From NCBI GenBank assembly GCA_964342155.1, contig CAYFEQ010000002.1, forward strand, positions 1 through 64,000: 64,000 nt of DNA. The letters are read 5' to 3'. How positions within the stretch are numbered: the first letter of the stretch is position 1; the number at the start of each line of letters is the position of its first letter. The notes beneath the pieces are model-generated. The model was not told where the DNA came from. It made no database searches and was given only the letters and a program-made list of their open reading frames with translations. Below are positions 45,374-53,132 of the stretch, piece after piece. Source of the DNA: GCA-2701705 sp964342155 (GTDB lineage: Bacteria > Pseudomonadota > Gammaproteobacteria > GCA-002705445 > GCA-002716945). The translations under genes were made by a program, and so were the position numbers.

Positions 45374-45943
45374 ATGACACCCTATCTTTCAGATCCAGTT
45401 TTATTAATAATAGGAACAGCATTAGGGTTTCTAAAGTATATTATGATTTTTAGGCTATTATTTGAAGTTGCAAGTGTTAATTTCTACAATCCTTTATGTC
45501 AAGCAGTCGTAAAAATAACTAATCCAATTATCTTACCATTTTCGATAATTTCAATGCGTATAGCTAAATTTGATATTATAATAATCTTGCTTATCATATT
45601 TATTTTTGGATTAGAAATAATTTTTCCTTATTTATTCCAAAGCATTGATTTTAATATAATGCATATTTTAATTTACGCATTTGGTTTATTTCTCAAAACT
45701 GTTTTAAATATATATTTTTGGTTAATAATTATAGGAGCAATAGCTAGTTGGTTTTTTATGTATAATAATCACCCATTATTTTCTTTAGTGAATGAACTCT
45801 GTAATCCATTATACCAACCTGTGAGAAATATAATGCCTCCTATGTCAGGTATTGATTTTTCACCAATCATTTTACTCTTACTAATTCAACTAACAGAGAT
45901 GTTAATTGTTAGGCCTATTTTTGGATTAATCAATTTCTTCTAG
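45374..45943 (+). CDS. YggT-family membrane protein
   Basis: A 189-residue membrane protein with two repeated YggT units of hydrophobic helices. The loops FEVASVNFYNPLCQAVVKITNPIILPF and PLFSLVNELCNPLYQPVRNIMPPMSGIDFSPI carry the family pattern NP(L)xxxVxxxTxPxxxP. Its role is unknown; links to osmotic tolerance and cell division have been proposed for the family. It starts at the base after the proC stop and ends 2 bases before metX. Confidence 0.92.
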   Translation: MTPYLSDPVLLIIGTALGFLKYIMIFRLLFEVASVNFYNPLCQAVVKITNPIILPFSIISMRIAKFDIIIILLIIFIFGLEIIFPYLFQSIDFNIMHILIYAFGLFLKTVLNIYFWLIIIGAIASWFFMYNNHPLFSLVNELCNPLYQPVRNIMPPMSGIDFSPIILLLLIQLTEMLIVRPIFGLINFF

Positions 45944-45945
45944 TT

Positions 45946-47076
45946 ATGAATAAAGAAAATACAATTGGCTTAGTTACACCTGAAGTTATGACAGTTCAAG
46001 AGAAACTTATTCTCGAATCTGGAAAAACGCTTGATAGTTTTGACATTACTTTTGAGGTTTATGGGAAACTTAATAAAGATAAATCAAATGCTGTTCTTAT
46101 TTGTCATGCTCTTTCTGGCAATCACCATGTTGCAGGGTATCATGATGGTGATGAAAAACCTGGATGGTGGGATAACATGATAGGCCCAAATAAGCCAATC
46201 AATACTGAAAAGTTTTTTGTTGTATCTTTAAATAATTTAGGAGGATGTCATGGTTCAACTGGTCCCACAAGTATGGATCCTAAGACTAAAAAATACTTTG
46301 GCTCTAATTTTCCAATAGTAACTGTTGGAGATTGGGTAAATGTACAAAAAATATTAATGGATCATTTAAAAATACCCTATTGGCAAATCATAGTAGGTGG
46401 AAGCCTTGGTGGAATGCAATCTTTTCAATGGGCTATACAATATCCTTCACTAATTAAAAATTCAATAATTATTGCTGCTGCACCGCGTTTGACAGCTCAA
46501 AATATAGCTTTCAATGAAGTAGCAAGGCAAGCAATTATGAAAGATCCGAATTGGCATGGCGGAAATTATCTCGAAAAAAATACATCTCCTGAGCAAGGAT
46601 TAGCATTAGCAAGAATGTTAGGCCATATAACATATTTATCGGATGAGTCTATGGGAGAAAAATTTGGTAGGGACTTAAAAAAATCAAAATTAGGGTTTGA
46701 TTTTGACGTTGAGTTTCAAATAGAAAGTTATCTTCGATATCAAGGCGAAAAGTTTGTTTCATCTTTCGATGCAAATACATATCTATTAATGACAAAAGCT
46801 CTTGATTATTATGACCCATTGAAAGATTTCGGTGAAAAATTTTATGAAAGATTAAGAGAAACAGATTGTAAGTTTTTAGTAGTTTCTTTTACCTCAGATT
46901 GGAGATTTCCACCAGTGAGATCAAGAGAAATTGTAAAAATGTTACTGCATTCCGAAAAAAATGTTAGTTACTCTGAAATTATTTCTGGTGGCGGGCATGA
47001 TGCTTTTTTGATGGAAAATAAAGACTATTTTCAGATTATGAGATTTTTTATAGATGAGGTCCATAACAGTGTTTAG
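45946..47076 (+). CDS. metX: Homoserine O-acyltransferase
   Basis: A 376-residue alpha/beta hydrolase-fold acyltransferase of methionine synthesis. It has ICHALSGNHHVAGYHDGDEKPGWWDNMIGP, NNLGGCHGSTGPTS and the nucleophile elbow GGSLGGMQ, and the late FTSDWRFPP and GGHDAF segments hold Asp and His of the triad. In proteobacteria with an adjacent metW the acyl donor is often succinyl-CoA; which donor is used here cannot be decided by eye. The end overlaps metW. Confidence 0.95.
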   Translation: MNKENTIGLVTPEVMTVQEKLILESGKTLDSFDITFEVYGKLNKDKSNAVLICHALSGNHHVAGYHDGDEKPGWWDNMIGPNKPINTEKFFVVSLNNLGGCHGSTGPTSMDPKTKKYFGSNFPIVTVGDWVNVQKILMDHLKIPYWQIIVGGSLGGMQSFQWAIQYPSLIKNSIIIAAAPRLTAQNIAFNEVARQAIMKDPNWHGGNYLEKNTSPEQGLALARMLGHITYLSDESMGEKFGRDLKKSKLGFDFDVEFQIESYLRYQGEKFVSSFDANTYLLMTKALDYYDPLKDFGEKFYERLRETDCKFLVVSFTSDWRFPPVRSREIVKMLLHSEKNVSYSEIISGGGHDAFLMENKDYFQIMRFFIDEVHNSV

Positions 47077-47659
47077 GAAAGATTTACTGTTAATAAGCTC
47101 CTGGATAAAACCATCCACAAAAGTTTTAGATTTAGGTTGTGGTGATGGAGAGCTTTTAAAAATTTTGAGACAAGAATATCATGTACATGGCTATGGTATC
47201 GAAAATGATATTGAAAATATAAAAAAATCAATTGAGAATGGAGTCAATGTGCTTCAAATAGATTTAGATTCTGGATTAAATGATTTTGAATCAAAATCTT
47301 TTGATTATGTAGTATTGGCTCAATCATTGCAGGTTCTTAAGGATCCAAAAAAATTAATAGATGAAATGCTTAGAGTTGGAAATGAAATAATTGTTTCTTT
47401 CCCAAATATGGGCCATTGGTCTTCACGACTAAGTCTTATGCTCAAGGGGTCAATGCCAGTAACAGAAAATTTGCCTTATTCATGGCATGAGACTCCAAAT
47501 ATCCATTTATGTACGATTAAAGATTTTATATTATTTTGTGAAGAAAATAATTATAAAATATTGGAAAAATCTATCACAACCATAAATCAAAAAAATAGCT
47601 TTCTTATAAAAAAATTTCCTAATCTATTTGGAGAAATAGCAACATTTAGAATTGAATAA
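47054..47659 (+). CDS. metW: Methionine biosynthesis protein MetW
   Basis: A 201-residue SAM-dependent methyltransferase-like protein required with MetX for homoserine acylation in many proteobacteria. It has ISSWIKPSTKVLDLGCGDGELLKIL (residues 14-38), VLAQSLQVLKDPKKLIDEMLRVG and SFPNMGHWSSRLSLMLKGSMPVTENLPYSWHETPNIHLCTIKDF, all characteristic. The start may be ATG 47054 or the in-frame GTG 47069, which gives an 8-base overlap with metX and better matches family length. Confidence 0.93.
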   Translation: MRSITVFRKDLLLISSWIKPSTKVLDLGCGDGELLKILRQEYHVHGYGIENDIENIKKSIENGVNVLQIDLDSGLNDFESKSFDYVVLAQSLQVLKDPKKLIDEMLRVGNEIIVSFPNMGHWSSRLSLMLKGSMPVTENLPYSWHETPNIHLCTIKDFILFCEENNYKILEKSITTINQKNSFLIKKFPNLFGEIATFRIE

Positions 47660-48109
47660 TTAGCGTATTTTTGCTTTTATGAAATCTTTATGCTTCACAT
47701 ATAACAATTCAGCTATCTTTCTGATAGTATAATCTTCATATTTATCTATAACCTGATCAGCAAAAGCAACATCCCAAAGATTTTCCATAAGTTTCTTTTT
47801 ATCTGAGTAAGTACAGGAATCATTTATTTTTGAGGTCCACTCATAAAGGGAAATTATTTCTTCACTTTTAGTATTAGCTATACTTAAAAGTAGAGTAGTT
47901 TGTTCATCAGATAGGTCAAAGTTTTCCTTACTAATTGAAAGTATTTTCTGTTTTTCTGCATCATCAAATTTATCATCTGATTTAGCTACTTCGATAAGCA
48001 ATATACAAGTCGCTAAAACTAAATGATCATCAAATGAATTTAAAGTTTTTTCTGTAACTTGCGAATTACTTGATGAGACCTTTTCAAGTAAACTTGATAA
48101 AAATTTCAT
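47660..48109 (-). CDS. TerB-like (COG4103) helical protein
   Basis: A 149-residue all-helical soluble protein. The segment VLATCILLIEVAKSDDKFDDAEKQKILSI followed later by LMENLWDVAFADQVIDKYEDYTIRKIAELL shows the paired acidic DxxxDxxE pattern of the TerB fold. Such proteins are common next to housekeeping genes, and a direct tellurite-resistance role should not be assumed. It is 10 bases downstream of hspQ, and its stop abuts the metW stop. Confidence 0.8.
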   Translation of the reverse strand: MKFLSSLLEKVSSSNSQVTEKTLNSFDDHLVLATCILLIEVAKSDDKFDDAEKQKILSISKENFDLSDEQTTLLLSIANTKSEEIISLYEWTSKINDSCTYSDKKKLMENLWDVAFADQVIDKYEDYTIRKIAELLYVKHKDFIKAKIR

Positions 48110-48119
48110 CAGCAGTTTT

Positions 48120-48449
48120 TTAGTTAAAGGTTTGTTTTAAGGAATAAATACCACTATTGTCATATTCATTAAAGAAAATTTCAACAAATGGATGATCTAT
48201 AGGATCCGTACTAGCGTCACGTAATAAATTACCTTCAGCGACATAAGTTTCATTGCCTTGTCCATGCACAAGAACATGGTACCATGGTTTATTTTTATCC
48301 GGTCTCGATTTGGCAACACTCTGATACCATTCATCGGTTCCTTGAAAATAAGGATCTGCGTCCACTATTACCCCTCTATATCCAAATTTTGAATGATATA
48401 CTATTTGCCCTAGTCTGAATCTGGCTTTTTGTTTATAAGGGTTTTCCAT
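48120..48449 (-). CDS. hspQ: Heat shock protein HspQ
   Basis: A 109-residue small protein with ARFRLGQIVYHSKFGYRGVIVDADPYFQGTDEWY and PWYHVLVHGQGNETYVAEGNL, the signature of HspQ (YccV-like hemimethylated DNA-binding domain). In enterobacteria it acts as a Lon specificity-enhancing factor. It heads a pair with the TerB-like gene. A perfect TATAAT lies 6 nt before the ATG, consistent with a leaderless message. Confidence 0.92.
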   Translation of the reverse strand: MENPYKQKARFRLGQIVYHSKFGYRGVIVDADPYFQGTDEWYQSVAKSRPDKNKPWYHVLVHGQGNETYVAEGNLLRDASTDPIDHPFVEIFFNEYDNSGIYSLKQTFN

Positions 48450-48455
48450 AATCTA

Positions 48456-48461
48456 ATTATA
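48456..48461 (-). promoter_or_regulatory. Candidate -10 hexamer for hspQ
   Basis: A perfect TATAAT on the minus strand ends exactly 6 nt before the hspQ ATG. The -35 region is weak. Confidence 0.4.
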
Positions 48462-48511
48462 GTATTTTGTTGGAGATATTAAAAGAATATTAGTTTATTT
48501 TCTAAAATTGG

Positions 48512-49762
48512 CTAACTATATAGTAAAGTTACATTTAATCTTCTATCTACAAAATTATTCTTGAAGTTATATTTGTCTGTAGCATGGAATAATTTTGAGT
48601 TAAAAATTACAGCCCTATTTTCCCTGTAAGGTATCTTTATTTCTTTAGCATTATTCTCATTTAACATTTTTTCGATATCAGAACTATTTTTGATATAATT
48701 GTAATCTTCAAAGCCCCAATCTTTTTTTGGGAATTTATCCCAAATTATTAATCCACCATTTTTACTATTTAGATTAGATTCTTCAGGAGTTATCCAAAAA
48801 TTAACATTCACCTTGGCTTCATCCGCATGAACATTTATTCCATCATAATCACTATCATATTTATATATCCAAGCTTCAGTTAAGTTTAAATTTTTAAATA
48901 TTTTTTGAAATGTAGTTTTGAGATTATGTGTTAATTCTAATATAAAAGTATTAGATAGTCCTTTTTCAAGAAAAGCACCAATATATCCATTTTGATATGG
49001 ATATTTAAAAATATTAGCTGATAAACAAAATTTCTGTAATTCATACAATGCTTCTTGGTTTAAAAAATTATCTACAACAACGACTTCAGGAGATGATTTT
49101 TTATAATCTGATTCTATTTTTGAAATATCATTGTCTATATTTATAAAATTCCCCTGAACGTGTTTGGGCGGTTTATTATAAAATTGTTTTAGTAGCTTTA
49201 ATTTAACTTCATTATTTATTTCTTCCCCATTGAAAGTCCCTTCTTTAATTTTTTTATATTGTTTTCTTAAAAAAGTATAATGCTCACTACTAAATTTTGT
49301 GTTTCTTATTCCATCAGGGTCGCCATCAATATATGTTAACTGTTCAAATTCATGCTTAATCATTGATTTAATAGCATGAATATTACTCAATTTCTCTAAA
49401 TCATTTTTTAAAAAATTTGATTCAGAGCTTGTTATTGAGTTTGATTTTTTAAAATACTTATCAGCTTCTTTGGTCTTACCTAACCAAAGTAATGACAAAG
49501 CTAATTTAATACAAGTTTCTGGACTGTTTGGGTTTGTTGAAAGTGATTTCTTAAAACATTCAACCGATTTATGGATCAATTTCTCATCATTAGAGTCCTT
49601 AAATTTCAACTGATAAACTTCCCCTAATAAATGGTTGGCATAAAAATTTTTTTTATCAATTTTAAGGATACTTTCATAAATCTTATTTGCCTTGTCTAAT
49701 AATCCCTCATCATGAAGTTTAAGTGCAGAATTTAATAATGTGTTTATATTTTCAATATTCAT
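48512..49762 (-). CDS. TPR plus 2OG-Fe(II) oxygenase protein
   Basis: A 416-residue protein. Residues 1-110 hold about three TPR-like helical repeats (DKANKIYESILKIDKKNFYANHLLGEVY and FKKSLSTNPNSPETCIKLALSLLWLG). The C-terminal part (about 225-416) is a 2-oxoglutarate/Fe(II) dioxygenase domain with His312, Asp314, His393 and a 2-oxoglutarate-binding Arg407/408. It may hydroxylate a peptide or small molecule; the substrate is unknown. Its ATG is 7 nt after the 3' end of tRNA-Phe on the same strand, so it probably shares that transcript. Confidence 0.82.
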   Translation of the reverse strand: MNIENINTLLNSALKLHDEGLLDKANKIYESILKIDKKNFYANHLLGEVYQLKFKDSNDEKLIHKSVECFKKSLSTNPNSPETCIKLALSLLWLGKTKEADKYFKKSNSITSSESNFLKNDLEKLSNIHAIKSMIKHEFEQLTYIDGDPDGIRNTKFSSEHYTFLRKQYKKIKEGTFNGEEINNEVKLKLLKQFYNKPPKHVQGNFINIDNDISKIESDYKKSSPEVVVVDNFLNQEALYELQKFCLSANIFKYPYQNGYIGAFLEKGLSNTFILELTHNLKTTFQKIFKNLNLTEAWIYKYDSDYDGINVHADEAKVNVNFWITPEESNLNSKNGGLIIWDKFPKKDWGFEDYNYIKNSSDIEKMLNENNAKEIKIPYRENRAVIFNSKLFHATDKYNFKNNFVDRRLNVTLLYS

Positions 49763-49769
49763 AATATTT

Positions 49770-49842
49770 TGGCCAGGGACAGAATCGAACTGCCGACACG
49801 AGGATTTTCAGTCCACTGCTCTACCAACTGAGCTACCTGGCC
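49770..49842 (-). tRNA. tRNA-Phe (GAA)
   Basis: A 73-nt cloverleaf on the minus strand: acceptor GGCCAGG/CCTGGCC, D arm GCTC/GAGC, anticodon GAA at 49807-49809, T arm GGCAG-TTCGATT-CTGTC with one G-U pair, and discriminator A at 49770. No CCA is encoded; AAA follows. The anticodon stem (GTGGA/TCCTC) has a U-U mismatch at positions 28 and 42. It lies between yggX and the TPR/oxygenase gene, in the asmA-mutY-yggX-tRNA-Phe order known in Pseudomonas. Confidence 0.97.
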
Positions 49843-49849
49843 TATTATA

Positions 49850-50122
49850 CTATTTATCTTTTGGCACAAAACCTTCTGGGACTTTAGATCCATCACCAAA
49901 AAGAAACTTTTCCATTTCTTCTTCTAAGAATTTTCTAGCCTTAGGGTCAACTGGAGTTAATCGCATTTCATTTATTAACATTGTTTGATGATTCACCCAC
50001 ATATTCCAAGCTTCAGCAGAGATTTCATTCATAATTTTTACGCCAATTTCACCCGGATAAGGCTGATAATCTAGAGCTTCAGCTTCCTTTTTTAATTTTG
50101 CACAGGTTATAATTTTAGCCAT
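49850..50122 (-). CDS. yggX: Fe(2+)-trafficking protein YggX
   Basis: A 90-residue soluble protein with TCAKLKKEAEALDYQPYPGEIGVKI, ISAEAWNMWVNHQTMLINEMRL and FLEEEMEKFLFGDG, which match YggX of E. coli along its length. The conserved Cys7 is present. It protects iron-sulfur clusters from oxidative damage. It follows mutY, itself an iron-sulfur enzyme, by 2 bases, a classical pairing. Confidence 0.96.
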   Translation of the reverse strand: MAKIITCAKLKKEAEALDYQPYPGEIGVKIMNEISAEAWNMWVNHQTMLINEMRLTPVDPKARKFLEEEMEKFLFGDGSKVPEGFVPKDK

Positions 50123-50124
50123 AA

Positions 50125-51189
50125 TTAATGTTTGAATAAACTTAAAATCTTTTCTTGAAACTTTGGTGTACCATATTCAATATCAGATAGATTATACCAA
50201 TTATCATCACTAAGGATAAGCTTTTTATTTGATTTAACTTCAAACAACCTTACTTTGAATGTAAAACTAATATGCGATAATTTATGTATAAAACTCCCAG
50301 ATTTTAAATGCAAATCTCCTTTTAGATTTTTTTGTTTTAACCATAATGACATTGCTTTTTCATCTGAAAATAGAGGTGATGAATACAAACCTTTCCATAG
50401 CCCATCAAATGAAATTTTTTTCATATAAAATTTTTTTTGATTATTAATGATTAGTGCGGTCCAGATATTCTGATTCCGAATAGGATTAACTTTTTTAATT
50501 TTAGGTACTTCAAAGGAATTATTTTTAAAAGATTTACAGTTTTTTTGTATTGGGCAATCATAACAAATTGGGTTTGTTTTTTTACATATAAGAGAACCTA
50601 AATCCATCAAAGCCTGATTAAAATCAGATGCTCTATCTACAGGTAATAATCTTTCAGAGTATCCCCATAATTTATTTTCTATATTCTTATTATAAATATG
50701 TGAATTAATTCCATATAATCTAGATAATAATCTTTTTATATTTCCATCTAAGATAGGTAAATTATCAATTTTTGCAAATGTTAAAATAGCTGATGCAGTT
50801 GTTCTTCCAATCCCAGGAAATTTTATTATCTCATCATAATACTTAGGGAAAATCCCATTGAATTGAGTAGATATTATTTGTGCTGTTTTATAAATATTCT
50901 CCGCTCTTCTATAAAAACCTAATCCACTCCATGATTTTAATACCTCATCAAGACTAGATCTAGAAAGTTTTTTTAAATTTGGATATTTTTTAATAAAAGA
51001 ATTAAAATAAGGGATTACAGTTGAGACTTGTGTCTGCTGTAACATTATCTCAGATATCCATATCTTATAGATATCGGTACTTTTCCAAGGAAGGTTTTTT
51101 CTACCATTTTGATCGTACCAATTCAACACTTTAGTGCTAATAGATAATCTCTTACTAGAAAGGCAATTTGATTTTTTCTTTAAGATCAT
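50125..51189 (-). CDS. mutY: A/G-specific adenine DNA glycosylase
   Basis: Removes adenine mispaired with 8-oxoguanine or guanine. NLPWKSTDIYKIWISEIMLQQTQVSTVIPYF, the helix-hairpin-helix FPGIGRTTASAIL and the 4Fe-4S ligands CKKTNPICYDCPIQKNC are present; the C-terminal MutT-like domain (about residues 235-354) has WKGLYSSPLF and FIHKLSHISFTF. I give ATG 51189 as start (354 residues); a TTG at 51204 is possible. Either way the 5' end overlaps the AsmA-like gene by at least 35 bases. Confidence 0.94.
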   Translation of the reverse strand: MILKKKSNCLSSKRLSISTKVLNWYDQNGRKNLPWKSTDIYKIWISEIMLQQTQVSTVIPYFNSFIKKYPNLKKLSRSSLDEVLKSWSGLGFYRRAENIYKTAQIISTQFNGIFPKYYDEIIKFPGIGRTTASAILTFAKIDNLPILDGNIKRLLSRLYGINSHIYNKNIENKLWGYSERLLPVDRASDFNQALMDLGSLICKKTNPICYDCPIQKNCKSFKNNSFEVPKIKKVNPIRNQNIWTALIINNQKKFYMKKISFDGLWKGLYSSPLFSDEKAMSLWLKQKNLKGDLHLKSGSFIHKLSHISFTFKVRLFEVKSNKKLILSDDNWYNLSDIEYGTPKFQEKILSLFKH

Positions 51190-51958
51190 CTTGTATCTTT
51201 TCAATTAATTTATCTTTGAGTGGGCTTATGATCTCATTAATAATTATATCTTCGAGGTCTATAGAGATTTTTAAATCATCCATTTTTCCTTGTATGCGTA
51301 TAGGTAATACTTTCCCATGTAAGTCTTGAGGATAATGATCCTTATATACCCCTTGTCGTAGACTCTTTTGATCCCTCAGTCTTCCTTCCATATTAAATGA
51401 GACTTCTTTACTAACAAGATTAATTACACCCGTACCTCTTGCTTGTAGTAATTCTGACTTTATTTCTATATCGTTTATTTGCATATTTTCATTTATAATT
51501 TTTGCTGTGGAGTATAAATGATAAATTTTAGTACTATTAACTTCATTAAGTGTAGAAAATTTTTTAAATTTTATTAATGAATAAGTTTTCATAAGAATTT
51601 CATCGATATTTACTCCATAATAAATAAGATTGCTGGCAGCAACTTCTTCTGCATCAATTATCTGATTCATAAGGTTCTCTTTAGATATTGCAATTACTGC
51701 TTCTTCTATATCAACAATTTTTTTATTAGGAGTTATACTATCATCTATAATTTTTATTTCCTTCATTGAAATGCTAGGGTTTGGATCATAACTCCAAGCT
51801 GTGCTGTTATATGTAAATTTATACTGTATTTTAGACGAAATATATTCTCCAATCTCATCTTTGAATGAATCTGGATTAAAGAAAAAGATAGTATATATGA
51901 ATACCAAGAGTATAAATAAAGTAATAAAAGATATGAAATATTTGATAGTTTTTTTCAT
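51155..51958 (-). CDS. Short AsmA-like envelope protein
   Basis: A 267-residue protein with one N-terminal membrane helix (residues 7-27) and a beta-rich periplasmic part. The PDSFKDEIGEYISSKIQYKFTYNSTAWSYDPNPSISMKEI segment resembles the AsmA N-terminus, and the end (LHGKVLPIRIQGKMDDLKISIDLEDII...DKLIEKIQDDLKEKI) resembles the AsmA C-terminus. Position directly before mutY is the normal asmA position. Full AsmA proteins are 600 residues or more, so the middle of the bridge-like repeat region seems to be missing. Moderate confidence. Confidence 0.65.
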   Translation of the reverse strand: MKKTIKYFISFITLFILLVFIYTIFFFNPDSFKDEIGEYISSKIQYKFTYNSTAWSYDPNPSISMKEIKIIDDSITPNKKIVDIEEAVIAISKENLMNQIIDAEEVAASNLIYYGVNIDEILMKTYSLIKFKKFSTLNEVNSTKIYHLYSTAKIINENMQINDIEIKSELLQARGTGVINLVSKEVSFNMEGRLRDQKSLRQGVYKDHYPQDLHGKVLPIRIQGKMDDLKISIDLEDIIINEIISPLKDKLIEKIQDDLKEKIKLPF

Positions 51959-52434
51959 TTTTTATATTTGTAATCTCCAGATTTTCCTCCAGTTTTTTCT
52001 ATTAGCTTTATGTCAGAAATTATCATTGCTTTATCTAAGTACTTACACATATCATAAATTGTCAGTAAACTTACTTGCGCTGCCATCAAACCTTCTATTT
52101 CTACGCCGGTTTTCCCAACAGAAGTAACTTCAGTTATGCATTCAATTTGATTTTTTTTATTATTAATTTCAAAATTTATTTTTACATTTGATATATCTAT
52201 AGGGTGAGCAAGTGGAATTAGTTCTGATGTTTTTTTCGCTGCCTGTATTCCAGCTACTCTAGCTACAGACAAAACATCTCCTTTTTTGTTTGTATTATTT
52301 TTTATTGCAATAATAGTCTCATTAGATACACATATAAACCCAGATGCGATTGCTTTTCGTTTAGTTATATCTTTATCAGCAACATCAACCATCTGTACAT
52401 TGCCTTTTTCGTCAATATGATTATTTTTTTTCAT
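51955..52434 (-). CDS. moaC: Cyclic pyranopterin monophosphate synthase
   Basis: A 159-residue molybdenum cofactor enzyme acting after MoaA to form cPMP. MVDVADKDITKRKAIASG, VARVAGIQAAKKTSELIPLAHPIDISNV, VGKTGVEIEGLMAAQVSLLTIYDMCKYLDKAMII and LIEKTGGKSG are all conserved. It is the only Moco gene in the window and overlaps the AsmA-like gene by 4 bases. Retention of Moco synthesis would suit sulfite- or other molybdoenzymes, which is inference. Confidence 0.95.
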   Translation of the reverse strand: MKKNNHIDEKGNVQMVDVADKDITKRKAIASGFICVSNETIIAIKNNTNKKGDVLSVARVAGIQAAKKTSELIPLAHPIDISNVKINFEINNKKNQIECITEVTSVGKTGVEIEGLMAAQVSLLTIYDMCKYLDKAMIISDIKLIEKTGGKSGDYKYKK

Positions 52435-52462
52435 TTTTTTATATTATTGGTGCTTTTTTAAT

Positions 52463-52490
52463 TTTACAATATTACTCTGTAATTTATTAG
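52463..52490 (+). promoter_or_regulatory. Candidate promoter of rdgB
   Basis: TTTACA at 52463-52468, a 16-base spacer and TATTAG at 52485-52490, which ends 6 nt before ATG 52497. The message would be leaderless. Confidence 0.4.
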
Positions 52491-52496
52491 ACATAT

Positions 52497-53087
52497 ATGA
52501 AGATTATTCTTGCCTCTAAAAATAACGATAAGATCGAAGAAATCAAAAAGATTCTAGATAAAACTAGTATTGAACTTATTACCTGGCGTGATACTGCTTT
52601 TCCAGATGTAGAAGAGACAGGCAGTACTTTTGTAGAAAATGCACTATTGAAGGCAAAAAGCGCATCTCAAGCTACAGGACTAGGGTCTATTGCAGATGAT
52701 TCAGGGATTGAAGTTGACTACCTTGATGGCAAACCAGGTATAAAGTCAGCCAGATACGCTGGTGAAAATGCTTCAAATGAAGATAATAATACAAAACTAT
52801 TAGATAAGCTGCTTAGTGTGCCTTTTGAGGAGAGAAAAGCATCATACAGGTGTGTAATAGTCTATATGAGGTTCCCAGGAGACCCCTATCCATTCATATC
52901 GTTTGGGTCCTGGGATGGATATATTGGATTGCAACCAAAAGGTAAAAATGGATTTGGCTATGATCCAATCTTCTATTTACCTAAATATAAACTAACATCT
53001 GCTCAAATCAGTTCCTCTGAAAAAAATAAAATTAGTCACCGCGCCCAAGCTCTTTCAAAACTAGAAGAATTTTTTAAAAAAACTTAA
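52497..53087 (+). CDS. rdgB: dITP/XTP pyrophosphatase (HAM1/RdgB)
   Basis: House-cleaning nucleotidase (196 residues) that hydrolyses dITP, ITP and XTP to monophosphates. IILASKNNDKIEEIKKIL, ETGSTFVENALLKAKSA, IADDSGIEVDYLDGKPGIKSARYAGE and GFGYDPIFYLP are the canonical motifs, with S/T-SHR-like ISHRAQAL at the end. In relatives rdgB often follows metW; here it has moved to the plus strand after moaC. Confidence 0.97.
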   Translation: MKIILASKNNDKIEEIKKILDKTSIELITWRDTAFPDVEETGSTFVENALLKAKSASQATGLGSIADDSGIEVDYLDGKPGIKSARYAGENASNEDNNTKLLDKLLSVPFEERKASYRCVIVYMRFPGDPYPFISFGSWDGYIGLQPKGKNGFGYDPIFYLPKYKLTSAQISSSEKNKISHRAQALSKLEEFFKKT

Positions 53088-53120
53088 AAAAATAAGCTCA
53101 AAATGTTGGAACTCTTCTAA

Positions 53121-53126
53121 TATAAT
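53121..53126 (+). promoter_or_regulatory. Candidate -10 hexamer for the M48 gene
   Basis: A perfect TATAAT ends exactly 6 nt before ATG 53133. No acceptable -35 was found. Confidence 0.4.
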
Positions 53127-53132
53127 AAACTT

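Noticed and set aside
49740..49988. Plus-strand frame beginning with a WPGTESNCRHEDFQSTALPTELPG-like peptide
   Set aside because: It is the antisense translation of tRNA-Phe, a well-known spurious product in databases, continuing into the antisense of yggX.
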